A stretch of 64,000 nt of DNA from Olsenella profusa DSM 13989 (lineage in GTDB: Bacteria > Actinomycetota > Coriobacteriia > Coriobacteriales > Atopobiaceae). The stretch spans positions 558,001-622,000 of the forward strand of contig NZ_JAUSQK010000001.1 of NCBI RefSeq assembly GCF_030811115.1, written 5' to 3'. This document shows, piece by piece, positions 7,676-15,875 of the stretch. Under the pieces are notes generated by a model, which saw only the letters and a program-made list of their open reading frames with translations, did not search any database and was not told where the DNA came from. Made by a program: the position numbers and the translations under genes. Within the stretch, counting starts at the first letter, position 1. Each line of letters opens with the position of its first letter.

Positions 7676-8814
7676 ATGTCAATCTTCAATCATCTTGACG
7701 AGTTCGCGACGGCACTATCGGAAGAGGAGTTCTCGCCAGCACTGCCCGAGCGCCTAGCCGTCACAAAACAGCTATTAGCTTCTGAGTCCCCATCTCTGCG
7801 CTCAGTGGCAGCTCCGAGATATGTGACGGATCTAGGCGTGAGGCGTTCAAGTGACGCTGAACGCTTTTACGACATACACTGCAATCTTGCCAAGATTACG
7901 CCCCTGTCCAAAGAGCAGCTGTACACATACCTTTCGGCAATCCCTACCGAACACCTTCATTTTCATCTAGATGCGTGCATATTGATGTTTGGTGCCTCTT
8001 GTGCCTGCGCCGACTATATAACGCAGGCACAAGAGGAGCTATTGGCACAGGGCTCTTACACGACTCTCCTCTATTGCGGAGAAATACTGGCAGCAGTTAG
8101 CAATACGAATGCGTTGTGTTTTTTGATAGGGCTTCTGCGATGGCGTCATCGCAGTCGGACGCTTACGAAGCCCAACACCGCGCCGCTACTTTTGAGACGA
8201 AGCGACTGGGAAAGACGCAGGATAGTCACCATCGGCTCATATGTGCCAAAAGGAAGTATCTGAATGGCGATAATAATGACCTTGATCTTGCCCTACTGCT
8301 AAACCTTGATGCTCTCAATCTCTGGGACGATGGCATAGATACCTCAGTGATTTTAGAATCCTTGCGCATTGCCGCAGAGAAGGCCAAGGCTGTCTTCACC
8401 TCCTCTTGTGAGACGCAGTACACAATTTCCGTCGCGCTACGCTACTACAATCAGATTTGCATCAATATCGCTCAAGTATTCGCACGGGATAAGAAGTATG
8501 ACCGAGCAGTTAAGACTCTCACCCAGTGTCTCGACAATTGCTGTGCCGCGGCATCAGAGTATATGCCGGAAATCCTCGGTGAACTCTCCTACTTTGAATA
8601 TCTTAACCAGGATTACCTACTGTCTATACAGTATGCCAATTTGGCATTCATGGCATTCAGGCAAATTGGCGGGATAGTCGCGATGGAACGCACGAGACAG
8701 GTGGCGGTCGGATCGCTTATGCGACTCGGCCATGCTCGGCATGCGGCTAAAATTGCGTCAGACATTGACACCGACCCACTTGGACTTTCATGGAAACCAG
8801 AGCTGATTTCCTAA
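7676..8814 (+). CDS. TPR-like protein read across a -1 frame change at 8119-8125
   Basis: Two overlapping frames together give about 379 aa. The first frame (7676 to the slip site) starts MSIFNHLDEFATALSEEEF and, if not shifted, ends at 8263 after an Arg-rich tail that looks non-coding. The second frame continues from 8125 (DRASAMASSQSDAY) to 8814 and holds TPR-like helical repeats, such as YYNQICINIAQVFARDKKYD and ILGELSYFEYLNQDYLLSIQ. No ribosome site supports a separate start at 8116; ATG 8140 is a weak alternative. ATG 7676 has AGGGA 5 nt upstream; 7655 has none. The length and TPR content recall peptide-binding Rap/RRNPP proteins, but no helix-turn-helix is visible. Whether the shift is programmed or a deletion is unresolved. 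Confidence 0.55.
8119..8154 (+). promoter_or_regulatory. Candidate -1 ribosomal frameshift signal
   Basis: The heptamer T TTT TTG at 8119-8125 stands in the X XXY YYZ register of the upstream frame. After a 9-nt spacer follows a perfect 8-bp hairpin, CTGCGATG (8135-8142), loop GCGT (8143-8146), CATCGCAG (8147-8154). A -1 slip moves exactly into the frame that continues as the TPR-like protein. Slippery heptamer, spacer length and downstream stem are the accepted components of -1 programmed frameshifting. A lost T in a seven-T run would give the same break. Confidence 0.5.
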
Positions 8815-9794
8815 ACACCTCACTACCACTTGAGCTGCATCGCCTAGCCCGCGTGCTAGGCAAGGAGAGGTTCCCCGCACTTAAGGACGTCTCACTACGC
8901 ATTAATCCAGGCACCATCCATGCTCTACTCGGTCCCAACGGGGCCGGTAAGACCACGACTATCAAGGTCTGCGCCGGACTGCTGTTTCCCAGTTCCGGAA
9001 CGGCCCTAGTAGGTGGTGTTGACGTCGCACAGCGCCCCGAGGAGGCCCGTAGACGGAGCGGGCTCGTGTTTGGGGGGGAGCTGGGCTTCTACCCACGCGC
9101 AACTGCCCGTGACAACCTATTGTATTTTGCGGACATCGCTGGTGTTCCCACACGCGAGCGCGACAAGCGGGTCAATGAGGCGCTGGAGCGCGTAGGATTG
9201 TCCAATAGGGCAAATGCCAAAGTGGAAGCACTCTCACATGGCATGGTCCAGCGATTGCATCTCGCGCGAGCCATCTGCCCCAAGCCACCTCTCCTGCTCC
9301 TCGATGAGCCCACCTCGGGACTCGACCCAGAGGTCTCCCTCAGAATACGTACCCTCATCCGCACACTGGCAGACGAGGGTACGGGCATCCTCCTTACGAG
9401 CCACCTCATGGGCGAGGTCGAAGAACTCGCTGATGTCATTTCTCTCATTGGGGATGGGCGTGTGACGTTCACGGGTTCCGCCTCAGATATCGCCCGCAAA
9501 GCCCACATCTCAGCTGTTACCACAGCAACCTTCAGCGCACGGGAATGGGAGCGGTTGGGAGACGTTGAGGGAGCACTCAATGGACGCGCCTCTGCCGTCT
9601 GGAAGGCCCATGCAAGCTCTTGGATCCTTACGTTGCTGTGGCACACGCTCGAGAGATCCTACACGCAGATGCAGGCTTACTTTGCCTCCGTCTGCGCCGA
9701 ACGTGGGGTCACGCCGCCCGATGATACCCTCACCAGGGCTCCGAGCCTGGAGGAGTCGTACCTCTCGCTGGCCGATGGATTGGCACGGCAATGA
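8790..9794 (+). CDS. ABC exporter ATP-binding protein
   Basis: 334-aa ATPase of an ABC-2-type exporter. Walker A GPNGAGKTT lies near residue 49, the signature is the variant LSHGMVQR near residue 147, and Walker B LLLLDEPTSGLD is near residue 169, followed by the switch His in LLTSHLMGEVEELA. About 100 C-terminal residues lie beyond the ATPase core. The ATG at 8790 overlaps the end of the TPR-like gene by 25 bp, and its stop overlaps the next permease gene (ATGA). This coupling ties the exporter to the peptide and TPR genes. Substrate is unknown; export of, or self-protection against, the 29-aa peptide is an inference. Confidence 0.85.
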   Translation: METRADFLNTSLPLELHRLARVLGKERFPALKDVSLRINPGTIHALLGPNGAGKTTTIKVCAGLLFPSSGTALVGGVDVAQRPEEARRRSGLVFGGELGFYPRATARDNLLYFADIAGVPTRERDKRVNEALERVGLSNRANAKVEALSHGMVQRLHLARAICPKPPLLLLDEPTSGLDPEVSLRIRTLIRTLADEGTGILLTSHLMGEVEELADVISLIGDGRVTFTGSASDIARKAHISAVTTATFSAREWERLGDVEGALNGRASAVWKAHASSWILTLLWHTLERSYTQMQAYFASVCAERGVTPPDDTLTRAPSLEESYLSLADGLARQ

Positions 9795-10531
9795 GGTGGT
9801 TGCGCGTGTGCTGGTTCAACCTGAGGCAGTTTTGTGCAGTGAGCCACTTCGCACAGACCATGGTCCTTGTAACAACGACTACCACACTCGTGCAGTGGCT
9901 CGGCATACGTGTTTGGGGCGGAAACGCCACTGTCGCTTGTATGCGGGCAGCAATGATTGGCATGTGGACCACATCAGTCTTCTCAGCCGGCCTCTTGGGC
10001 TTCGAACGCCATAAGGGCACCCTCGTCCACCTGGTATCAGACAGTCGCCACACCCTCGCCACACTTGCCCTGGTGGTGCTCTCAGCTGCCACCTTTGGTC
10101 TCGTCTCTTTTCCAGCCGCCTGGATTGCTTGGGCGCTTCTCTCCCATATAGTCGTGCCGCTTCCGAATGTTGGACTCGTGTTGCTGTTCTGGCTCGCATG
10201 CTCATCGGTGTCACTCGTAATTGCAAGCCTGTTTGTCCTCACACCCAATGCCATCGCCTACGAGGGGCTGCTCCTAGCTCCCGTCATGCTCGTTTCAGGC
10301 CTCCTATGGCCGCTCGCCGACATGCCTGCGCGCATGGCCGACGTCCTGCGCCTCGCCATTCCTCTCGCGGCGCCGGTCGAGGCCCTTCTCAGCACTGCCA
10401 CTGAGGTGCCCATCCCTCTATCAGTCCTCTTGGGACTCATATCCAGCCTAAGCTGGATTGTGCTCGCCTGGGTCCTTGGGCGACTCGCCCTTAGACGTGC
10501 GCTCGTATCGGGCACCCTCGAGGTGATGTAG
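9791..10531 (+). CDS. ABC-2 type exporter permease (first)
   Basis: 246 aa with about six hydrophobic segments, including LATLALVVLSAATFGLVSF, GLVLLFWLACSSVSLVIASL and PLSVLLGLISSLSWIVLAW. The layout matches ABC-2 membrane subunits of drug, peptide or antibiotic exporters. The ATG overlaps the ATPase stop by 4 bp. A segment LLLAPVMLVSGLLWPLADMP before the last helices resembles the conserved loop of ABC-2 permeases. It should pair with the next permease as a heterodimer. Confidence 0.8.
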   Translation: MRWLRVCWFNLRQFCAVSHFAQTMVLVTTTTTLVQWLGIRVWGGNATVACMRAAMIGMWTTSVFSAGLLGFERHKGTLVHLVSDSRHTLATLALVVLSAATFGLVSFPAAWIAWALLSHIVVPLPNVGLVLLFWLACSSVSLVIASLFVLTPNAIAYEGLLLAPVMLVSGLLWPLADMPARMADVLRLAIPLAAPVEALLSTATEVPIPLSVLLGLISSLSWIVLAWVLGRLALRRALVSGTLEVM

Positions 10532-10533
10532 GC

Positions 10534-11322
10534 ATGGGTGGCCCCAAGGAAGCCTCACGCGTCTCACCGTGCTCACGAATCGTAACTGCGGTACGGGTAT
10601 CATGGTCGGCCTCGGTATCGTTCGCCTCATTCGGTACCACCCTCACGGCACTCGTGGCACTTCCCCTCTTTGACGTCCTCTTCGCCACCGGCATGGGCAG
10701 AGCCCTCGCAAGCGATGACATCCTACGCGCGGCCTTCTCCTCCGCAGTGGCCTCAGTGGCCCTTGGCGTCGCTGGTGGCGTTGTGAATGCCGTCGTCGCA
10801 GCACATGGTCGGGGTGTCCTAGCGCTTGTGCTCACCGCACGGCGATTCGACCCCATCTTCTGGATCGCCGTGGGCGTGGCGCCAATCGCGACGTCACTTA
10901 TCACTGGCCTCGTGACCATAGGTGGCATAGCCCTCTTCACGGGTACCATCGGATCGACCATGGCGGCCGACGCCGCGGTGCTGGGCCTTGTCGCGCTTGT
11001 GATCGGCTGGCTCTTGGGACTGTTCGCAGCCGGCATCTCCATCATGGCAACGAATCCCTACCTGGGCGCTACGATACTCAGTGCAACGTTTCCCGTACTG
11101 ATTGGCGTCATCGTCCCCACGAGCCTCTATCCTGAGTGGTTGGTGGCCCCGTCTCTCGTAACACCACTCGCGCGCTCCCTCTCCTGCCTTGGTTATGGGA
11201 TACCCGCTGGCACGATGATTGTAGATCTTGCGCTAGCAGGGGCATGGGCCTTCGTGGGGCTTGCCTGGACGCGCATGGCTGTGGCGCGCATGCGGAGAGG
11301 GTATGGGCACCTGCTACCCTGA
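10534..11322 (+). CDS. ABC-2 type exporter permease (second)
   Basis: 262 aa, strongly hydrophobic, with about six membrane helices (for example VASVALGVAGGVVNAVVAA and AVLGLVALVIGWLLGLFAAG). It starts 2 bp after the previous permease and ends the island. It is related in layout rather than obvious sequence to its neighbour, as in exporters of the ATPase-plus-two-permeases type such as SagGHI. About 90 bp separate it from the tRNA gene. Substrate unknown. Confidence 0.75.
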   Translation: MGGPKEASRVSPCSRIVTAVRVSWSASVSFASFGTTLTALVALPLFDVLFATGMGRALASDDILRAAFSSAVASVALGVAGGVVNAVVAAHGRGVLALVLTARRFDPIFWIAVGVAPIATSLITGLVTIGGIALFTGTIGSTMAADAAVLGLVALVIGWLLGLFAAGISIMATNPYLGATILSATFPVLIGVIVPTSLYPEWLVAPSLVTPLARSLSCLGYGIPAGTMIVDLALAGAWAFVGLAWTRMAVARMRRGYGHLLP

Positions 11323-11415
11323 GCGCGACAAACCATTGTGGAACTTATCATCATACCCGTCGTTGCCATCTCGCATCACCGCACGTTCGTCTGGTAGAAT
11401 CTCTTCGGGCATATT

Positions 11416-11490
11416 TGGGGCATCGTCCAGTGGTCAGGACACGGGTTTTTGGTGCCTGGAACCTAGGTTCGAATCCTAGTGCCCCAGCCA
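11416..11490 (+). tRNA. tRNA-Gln (anticodon TTG)
   Basis: A complete cloverleaf can be folded: acceptor TGGGGCA with TGCCCCA, D-arm GTCC-AGTGGTCA-GGAC, anticodon loop TTTTGGT with anticodon TTG (reads CAA), T-arm CTAGG-TTCGAAT-CCTAG, discriminator G and an encoded CCA at 11488-11490. The TGGGGC acceptor start is typical of bacterial tRNA-Gln. Confidence 0.93.
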
Positions 11491-11547
11491 CGAAGGAGAA
11501 GGGGCGGCTGGCACAAGGCCGGTCGCCCCTGAGTTTCCTGCTCCACC

Positions 11548-11628
11548 CGTGTGGGTGCCTTTCTCCCGTGGGGGGCTCACAAAACAGCAGGTCGCCGAAA
11601 GTTCGTCCGGGAGAAAGGCACCCACACG
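11548..11628. repeat. Perfect 21-bp inverted repeat downstream of the tRNA gene
   Basis: Arms 11548-11568 and 11608-11628 are exact reverse complements (core GTGGGTGCCTTTCTCCC) separated by 39 nt. The motif GGCACCCACA occurs again just after at about 11637-11646, and a related GCACCCACC lies near 11671. The 222-bp gap between the tRNA and the HAD gene therefore holds repeats and no gene. It could be the trace of a small mobile element, a REP-like structure or a large hairpin terminator. Confidence 0.7.
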
Positions 11629-11712
11629 CAACAAAGGGCACCCACAGACAGGGAGGGCCGCACCCACCGGACAGCTGGCCATGGAGGCTCGGCCCGCCTC
11701 ACGCGAGGGTCA

Positions 11713-12531
11713 TCAAATGAGTCCGAAATGTTCGAGGCCCGTGGCGACCCCATCTGCGGACACGGAGTCGGTGACATAGGTGGCCCGGCGCTTCACCTCG
11801 GGAATCGCATTGCCCATGGCGACGGCAACATCGACCTCGCCAAAGAGTGCCAGGTCGTTCTCGGAATCACCGAAGCCGTAGGTGGTGCCGGCACGCTCGC
11901 CCAATGCCGCGAGGGCACACGCGATGCCCACCCGCTTCGTATTGCCGGCAAGCCCCACCTCGGAGTTGCCCATCTCGAGCCTGCTGGCCGTGAGACGGGC
12001 TCCCAACAGTGGGTCCTCCATGAGCTCATCTGCGGCGGTGGTGCGCACCACGAGCTTGTATGCGCGGCCGTCCGGAATATGCCCGAGCGCCTCGGGCATA
12101 GTCTGGGGAGTCCCCTCGCGCTTGCCCAAGGCACCGCCACGCACCTCGACGGCACCGAGCACCGACTCGATCAAGGCGCCGTACCCACCCGCTGCCAGGT
12201 GCCGGTCAACCGCCTCAAGCAGATCCATGGGGAAGGGCTCGTCGCGCAGGACCTCCCCTCCCATCCGCACATATCCGCCCGCGAGGCACACCATGCCACT
12301 GAACGGCAACGCGGCCAGGTCGGGATGGATGCCCTCGGGGGAGCGGCCCGTGCAGAGGAAGGCATGGTGTCCCTTACCCACCAGGGCACGGATGGCATTC
12401 GCCACGCGGGGGCTGGGCGTGGGCGAGAGGCCCCGTTCCCACTCGGGCAGGGCATCCCGCCTGGCGGGATCGGTCCATCCCAGCGTACCGTCTATGTCGA
12501 AGAAGACCGTTGCCTGTTCCGATGGGGACAT
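11713..12531 (-). CDS. Cof-type HAD-superfamily hydrolase
   Basis: 272-aa sugar- or nucleotide-phosphate phosphatase of the HAD IIB (Cof) class. Motif I is FFDIDGTLGW near residues 9-18, a motif II threonine-type loop appears as FLCTGRSP, and motif IV is FGDSENDLALF near the C-terminus. The ATG at 12531 follows GGGAGGGG at a good distance; an upstream ATG at 12558 in the same frame has no ribosome site. It is the gene next downstream of the maltose/glucose-type PTS gene on the same strand, so it may dephosphorylate sugar phosphates from that pathway; substrate is not predictable. Confidence 0.85.
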   Translation of the reverse strand: MSPSEQATVFFDIDGTLGWTDPARRDALPEWERGLSPTPSPRVANAIRALVGKGHHAFLCTGRSPEGIHPDLAALPFSGMVCLAGGYVRMGGEVLRDEPFPMDLLEAVDRHLAAGGYGALIESVLGAVEVRGGALGKREGTPQTMPEALGHIPDGRAYKLVVRTTAADELMEDPLLGARLTASRLEMGNSEVGLAGNTKRVGIACALAALGERAGTTYGFGDSENDLALFGEVDVAVAMGNAIPEVKRRATYVTDSVSADGVATGLEHFGLI

Positions 12532-12644
12532 TGCCCCTCCCTTCTTGCGTGGTGTCATGGAACCGCCTGCCACCAGGGGCAGGATGCCTGCCACCGCACC
12601 CGACGGCAGGCGTCGGGTCCACGCGAACCACAAGCCTATCGTAG

Positions 12645-14258
12645 CTACTCGTTGCCGACCAACCTGTCGAACCGCTCGCGCACCTGGGTGACGGTAAGCC
12701 CGATGATGACCTGCATGGCCTTGCCGTTCTTGGAGATGCCCATGGTACCGATGGACTTGAAGTCCTTGTCATCGGCAACCTTGGTCTCGTCCTTGACGTT
12801 GACACGCAGGCGAGTCACGCAGTTGGTGACATCCACGATGTTGTCCACGCCACCCAGGAGGTCGAGGATGTTCGCCGCGAGAACCATCTTCTCGTCGCTC
12901 GTGTCAAGCGCGGGCGCGTCATCCGGATCCTCGGACCCGACGGACTGCGCCATGCCGTGCGCCTTGCGGAACTCCTTCTTCGAACCAAACTTGATCTCCT
13001 CGTCATCCTCGCGGCCCGGGGTCTTGAAGTCGAACCTGAGGATGAGGAAGCGGAAGACGAAGAAGTAGATGGCCGTAAACGCCAGGCCGATGGGAATGAT
13101 GGCCAGGTAGGTCATGCCGTGCGAGGCACCCAGCGGAATGAAGTTAAACGATGACATCTCGATGAGCCCACCGGAGAAGACGCCCACGACGCCCACAAGG
13201 TTCATGCAGGTGGAGAGCAGCGCCGCAAGGAACGCATGCACGACGAACAGGGGCGGCGCTATGAACAGGAAGGTGAACTCGATGGGCTCGGTCACGCCAC
13301 ACAGGATGGCCGTGATGGTGATCGGGATCAGGAGGGCAAGGAGCTTCTTGCGGTTCTTGGGCTTGGCGGTAGCGTAGAAGGCGCCGGCGATGCCGGGCAC
13401 GCCGAAGATCTTCGACCAGCCCGTCGCGGTGATGGCGCCCCAAGGGGCCAGGGTCTTGAGCGCATCAGTGGAGGCCGCGAGCTGCGGGAGGTCCTTGGCC
13501 CAGGCGGCATAGATGCCACCGTTCACGACGACGTTGTCATAATAGAATGGGGCATAGAGCAGGTGATGCAGGCCAAAGGGGATGAGCAGGCGCTCGAGGA
13601 ACACGAAGACGGTCACTCCCGCCGTGCCGGCGGAGATGATGAGGCCCTGGAAGACGTGCATACCCATCTGGACCTTGGGCCAGACGAGCACGGAGAGAAC
13701 CGCGCAGGGAATCATGACGAGGAACGCAACCATGTACACGAAGGTGGATCCGGAGAACACGCCGAGCCACTCGGGAAGCTCGGTGTCAAAGAACCTGTTG
13801 TGCAGGGCGATGACGACGCCGGAGATGATGAGGGCGCCCACCATGCCCATGTCGAGCGTCTTGATGCCACCGATCATGGCGAGGCCGGAGGCATTGCCAA
13901 CCTCGGCCGTGAAGTCGACACCAAGCTGCGGGCCCCATGCCGTGAGGATCGCGTTGATGAAGTAGTTGAAGGTCAGGTAGGAGACGAGTACTTCCATGCA
14001 GCAGCGCCCACTCTGCTTCTTGGCAAGGCCGATGGGCAATGCCACCGCAAACAGGAGTGGCAACTGGTTGAAGACGGTCCACCCACCCGCGAGTATGACA
14101 CTCCAGACGTTGTGCCAGGCAGTGCCTTCCGCGGCGATGGGCCCCATGATCACCTCGGTGGTACATAGGGTCCCGATGCCAACGATCACACCCGCAAACG
14201 CAAAGAGGAGCACGGGCGTGAACATCGCACCACCAAACTTCTGAATCTTCTGCATCAT
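12645..14258 (-). CDS. PTS IICB component, glucose/maltose (MalX-like) family
   Basis: Membrane permease and phosphotransfer subunit that imports and phosphorylates a glucoside, 537 aa. The N-terminal EIIC domain has many membrane segments, starting MQKIQKFGGAMFTPVLLFAF and including GVTEPIEFTFLFIAPPLFVV, a pattern of the glucose superfamily. The C-terminal EIIB domain carries the phosphorylated cysteine in NCVTRLRV near residue 477. No IIA domain is attached, so a IIA from elsewhere must serve it. Start ATGATG at 14258/14255 follows AAGGGAT. The upstream double operator and the divergent GntR gene suggest control by that regulator; maltose or a related alpha-glucoside is the probable substrate. 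Confidence 0.88.
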   Translation of the reverse strand: MMQKIQKFGGAMFTPVLLFAFAGVIVGIGTLCTTEVIMGPIAAEGTAWHNVWSVILAGGWTVFNQLPLLFAVALPIGLAKKQSGRCCMEVLVSYLTFNYFINAILTAWGPQLGVDFTAEVGNASGLAMIGGIKTLDMGMVGALIISGVVIALHNRFFDTELPEWLGVFSGSTFVYMVAFLVMIPCAVLSVLVWPKVQMGMHVFQGLIISAGTAGVTVFVFLERLLIPFGLHHLLYAPFYYDNVVVNGGIYAAWAKDLPQLAASTDALKTLAPWGAITATGWSKIFGVPGIAGAFYATAKPKNRKKLLALLIPITITAILCGVTEPIEFTFLFIAPPLFVVHAFLAALLSTCMNLVGVVGVFSGGLIEMSSFNFIPLGASHGMTYLAIIPIGLAFTAIYFFVFRFLILRFDFKTPGREDDEEIKFGSKKEFRKAHGMAQSVGSEDPDDAPALDTSDEKMVLAANILDLLGGVDNIVDVTNCVTRLRVNVKDETKVADDKDFKSIGTMGISKNGKAMQVIIGLTVTQVRERFDRLVGNE

Positions 14259-14323
14259 GGCGCTATCCCTTTCATTTGGACCGCAGATTCGAAGCAACAC
14301 AAAAAGAGGCCTCAGTCTCCAAT

Positions 14324-14337
14324 CTTGTTTAAACAAG
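14324..14337. promoter_or_regulatory. Operator palindrome 1 (CTTGTTTAAACAAG)
   Basis: A perfect 14-bp palindrome that overlaps the -10 end of the PTS promoter. The same core recurs at 14357-14370 and 24181-24194. TreR/HutC-type GntR regulators bind such sites; the adjacent regulator at 14550 is the likely ligand. Confidence 0.6.
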
Positions 14338-14365
14338 TATAGCATATAGTTCTCATCTTGTTCAA
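14336..14365 (-). promoter_or_regulatory. Promoter of the PTS IICB gene
   Basis: On the minus strand a -35 TTGAAC (14365-14360) and a -10 TATACT (14341-14336) are 18 nt apart, with an extended TGC directly before the -10. Each element is embedded in one of two operator palindromes, so bound repressor would block RNA polymerase directly. Confidence 0.6.
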
Positions 14366-14376
14366 ACAAGATGAGA
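14351..14376. promoter_or_regulatory. Operator palindrome 2, possibly also a plus-strand terminator
   Basis: A 26-bp dyad, with arms TCTCATCTTGTT and AACAAGATGAGA around a central CA, overlaps the -35 box of the PTS promoter. On the plus strand a run of seven T follows at once, so it could also act as an intrinsic terminator, although no plus-strand gene lies upstream. The operator role is preferred because the core matches the other two sites. Confidence 0.55.
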
Positions 14377-14549
14377 CTCTTTTTTTGCGGAAGGGGCCGA
14401 GTCTGGATTTGATGCAGATTAGGGAAGGCATCGGATGCTTGGGCCTATGGGACGCCCCTCTCATGACACAATGCCTTGCAAGGACATGGATGACGAGGGC
14501 ACCCGCGCGGCTTGCTGCGTCACGTTGGGCAGGCTGGGTAGGAGGACTC

Positions 14550-15269
14550 ATGCCAAGGGCACTATTCGACGGCATCTATCATGACCTGCGATCGAAGGTC
14601 GAAAGCGGGCTGTATGCCTATCAGTCGTTCCTACCCTCGGAGAGCGACCTCGTGGGCGTGTACGGCTGCTCCCGCAACACCATCAGGCGTGCCCTGAGGA
14701 TGCTCTCTGACGAGGGCTTCGTGCAGCCCCTGCATGGCAAGGGCGTGCGCGTCATCTGGCGCACATCCCCCCGCGATGTCATTGGCTCGCTCGACGGGCT
14801 CCAGTCCTTTGCTGAGTATGCGCACCACAACAGGATGGAGCCCACGACGGTGGTGCGAACGTTCGAGCACGTCACCTGCGACGAGACACTGGCCCGCTAC
14901 TCGGGGTTTGCCGTCGGTACGCGGCTTATCCACATGGTGCGCACCCGCAGCCTTGATGGCTTCCCCTGCCAGGTCGATCGTGACTACCTCCTGGAGGAGG
15001 TGGCCGAGGGACTGACCAGGGAGATCGCGGAGAGCTCGACGTACCGTTACCTCGAGGAGATACGGGGCATGAGAATCCTGACCAGCAGGCGCCAGGTCAC
15101 CGTGGAGCTCGCATCCGAGGAGGATCGGCGCTACCTGCGCCTTGATCCCTACAACTGCGTCGCCGTCATCGAGAGTCACACCTTCAATTCCGATGGGCTC
15201 ATGTTCGAGTTCTCGCGCGTGGAGAACCATCCCGACACGTTCCGCTACTGCGCGATATCGAAGCGCTAG
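14550..15269 (+). CDS. GntR/HutC-family regulator (TreR-like), probable alpha-glucoside regulator
   Basis: 239-aa repressor. The N-terminal winged helix is clear: FLPSESDLVGVYGCSRNTIRR, residues about 26-46. A UTRA effector domain follows, with HMVRTRSLDGFPCQVDRDYL in its middle and the end pattern FEFSRVENHPDTFRY. The ATG at 14550 has GGAGG 5 nt upstream; in-frame codons back to 14358 include the operator region and are rejected. It lies divergent from the PTS IICB gene, with two operators between. It probably senses a phosphorylated sugar made by that PTS. Confidence 0.88.
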   Translation: MPRALFDGIYHDLRSKVESGLYAYQSFLPSESDLVGVYGCSRNTIRRALRMLSDEGFVQPLHGKGVRVIWRTSPRDVIGSLDGLQSFAEYAHHNRMEPTTVVRTFEHVTCDETLARYSGFAVGTRLIHMVRTRSLDGFPCQVDRDYLLEEVAEGLTREIAESSTYRYLEEIRGMRILTSRRQVTVELASEEDRRYLRLDPYNCVAVIESHTFNSDGLMFEFSRVENHPDTFRYCAISKR

Positions 15270-15403
15270 CCATGTGCACGCCCCCACTGGGGCGGGAGGA
15301 GCTGGGAGAGGTCCTTGAATGGTGGGAGTGATAGCCCAAACGGTGCCATTCGAGGGTCATGCACCAGGGTCAGGGTGGGGCACACCGAGGCCGACAGCTA
15401 CGC

Positions 15404-15434
15404 GACCCATGGGGCGCATGACGCCCCATGGGTC
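15404..15434. terminator. Hairpin between the convergent GntR and cellobiose PTS genes
   Basis: A perfect 13-bp stem, GACCCATGGGGCG (15404-15416) and CGCCCCATGGGTC (15422-15434), closes a 5-nt loop. There is no long T-run on either side, so termination efficiency is uncertain. Its place near the end of the minus-strand PTS IIA gene fits a bidirectional terminator. Confidence 0.5.
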
Positions 15435-15452
15435 AGTGCAGGGGCGCCCGGG

Positions 15453-15794
15453 CTATCTCCCGGCACCGATCCTCTCGTAGACGTCGATGAGATCCTCGGC
15501 GATGATGCGGAATGACTCGGCCTGCATGAGCTGGTCCTCCGCGTGGACAAGGATGAGTGAGAAGGTCACGTTCCCATTGTCGATGGCAGACTGTTGGAGA
15601 AGCGACAGGTGCGCGGCGTGGCCGTCGTCGAAGTCCTTGGTGCCGCTTTCGACGAGCGCCTTGGCACCCTCGATGTCGCCCTCCTTGGCCTTCTGGATGG
15701 CCTCGATGTACTGGGACTTTGCCGAACCCACGGTGGCAATGATCTGGAACGCCGCCTCCTGGGTTGTCTCGAGGCTCTTTTCTTCGGTGGCCAT
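15453..15794 (-). CDS. PTS IIA component, lactose/cellobiose family
   Basis: 113-aa soluble phosphotransfer protein that takes phosphate from HPr and passes it to the cellobiose IIB. It is a three-helix-bundle family; the active histidine is His84 in LVHAEDQLM, and the second family pattern QYIEAIQKAKEGD is near residues 28-40. The ATG at 15794 follows AAAGGGACAGA. It is the last gene of the minus-strand cluster GH1, IIC, IIB, IIA. Length is normal for the family (about 100-115 aa). Confidence 0.92.
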   Translation of the reverse strand: MATEEKSLETTQEAAFQIIATVGSAKSQYIEAIQKAKEGDIEGAKALVESGTKDFDDGHAAHLSLLQQSAIDNGNVTFSLILVHAEDQLMQAESFRIIAEDLIDVYERIGAGR

Positions 15795-15875
15795 TCTGTC
15801 CCTTTCTGCGCACTGCCGCGCCTGTTGGTCATCGTGGGGTTGTCGTGCCTTGGCGTCCTCTCCTGGCGCCGGACC

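Noticed and set aside
8116-8814. The second half of the TPR-like gene as an independent gene starting at GTG 8116
   Set aside because: No ribosome site precedes 8116, and the upstream frame runs smoothly into it in protein character. ATG 8140 has only a weak AGGG site, so an independent start remains a minor possibility.
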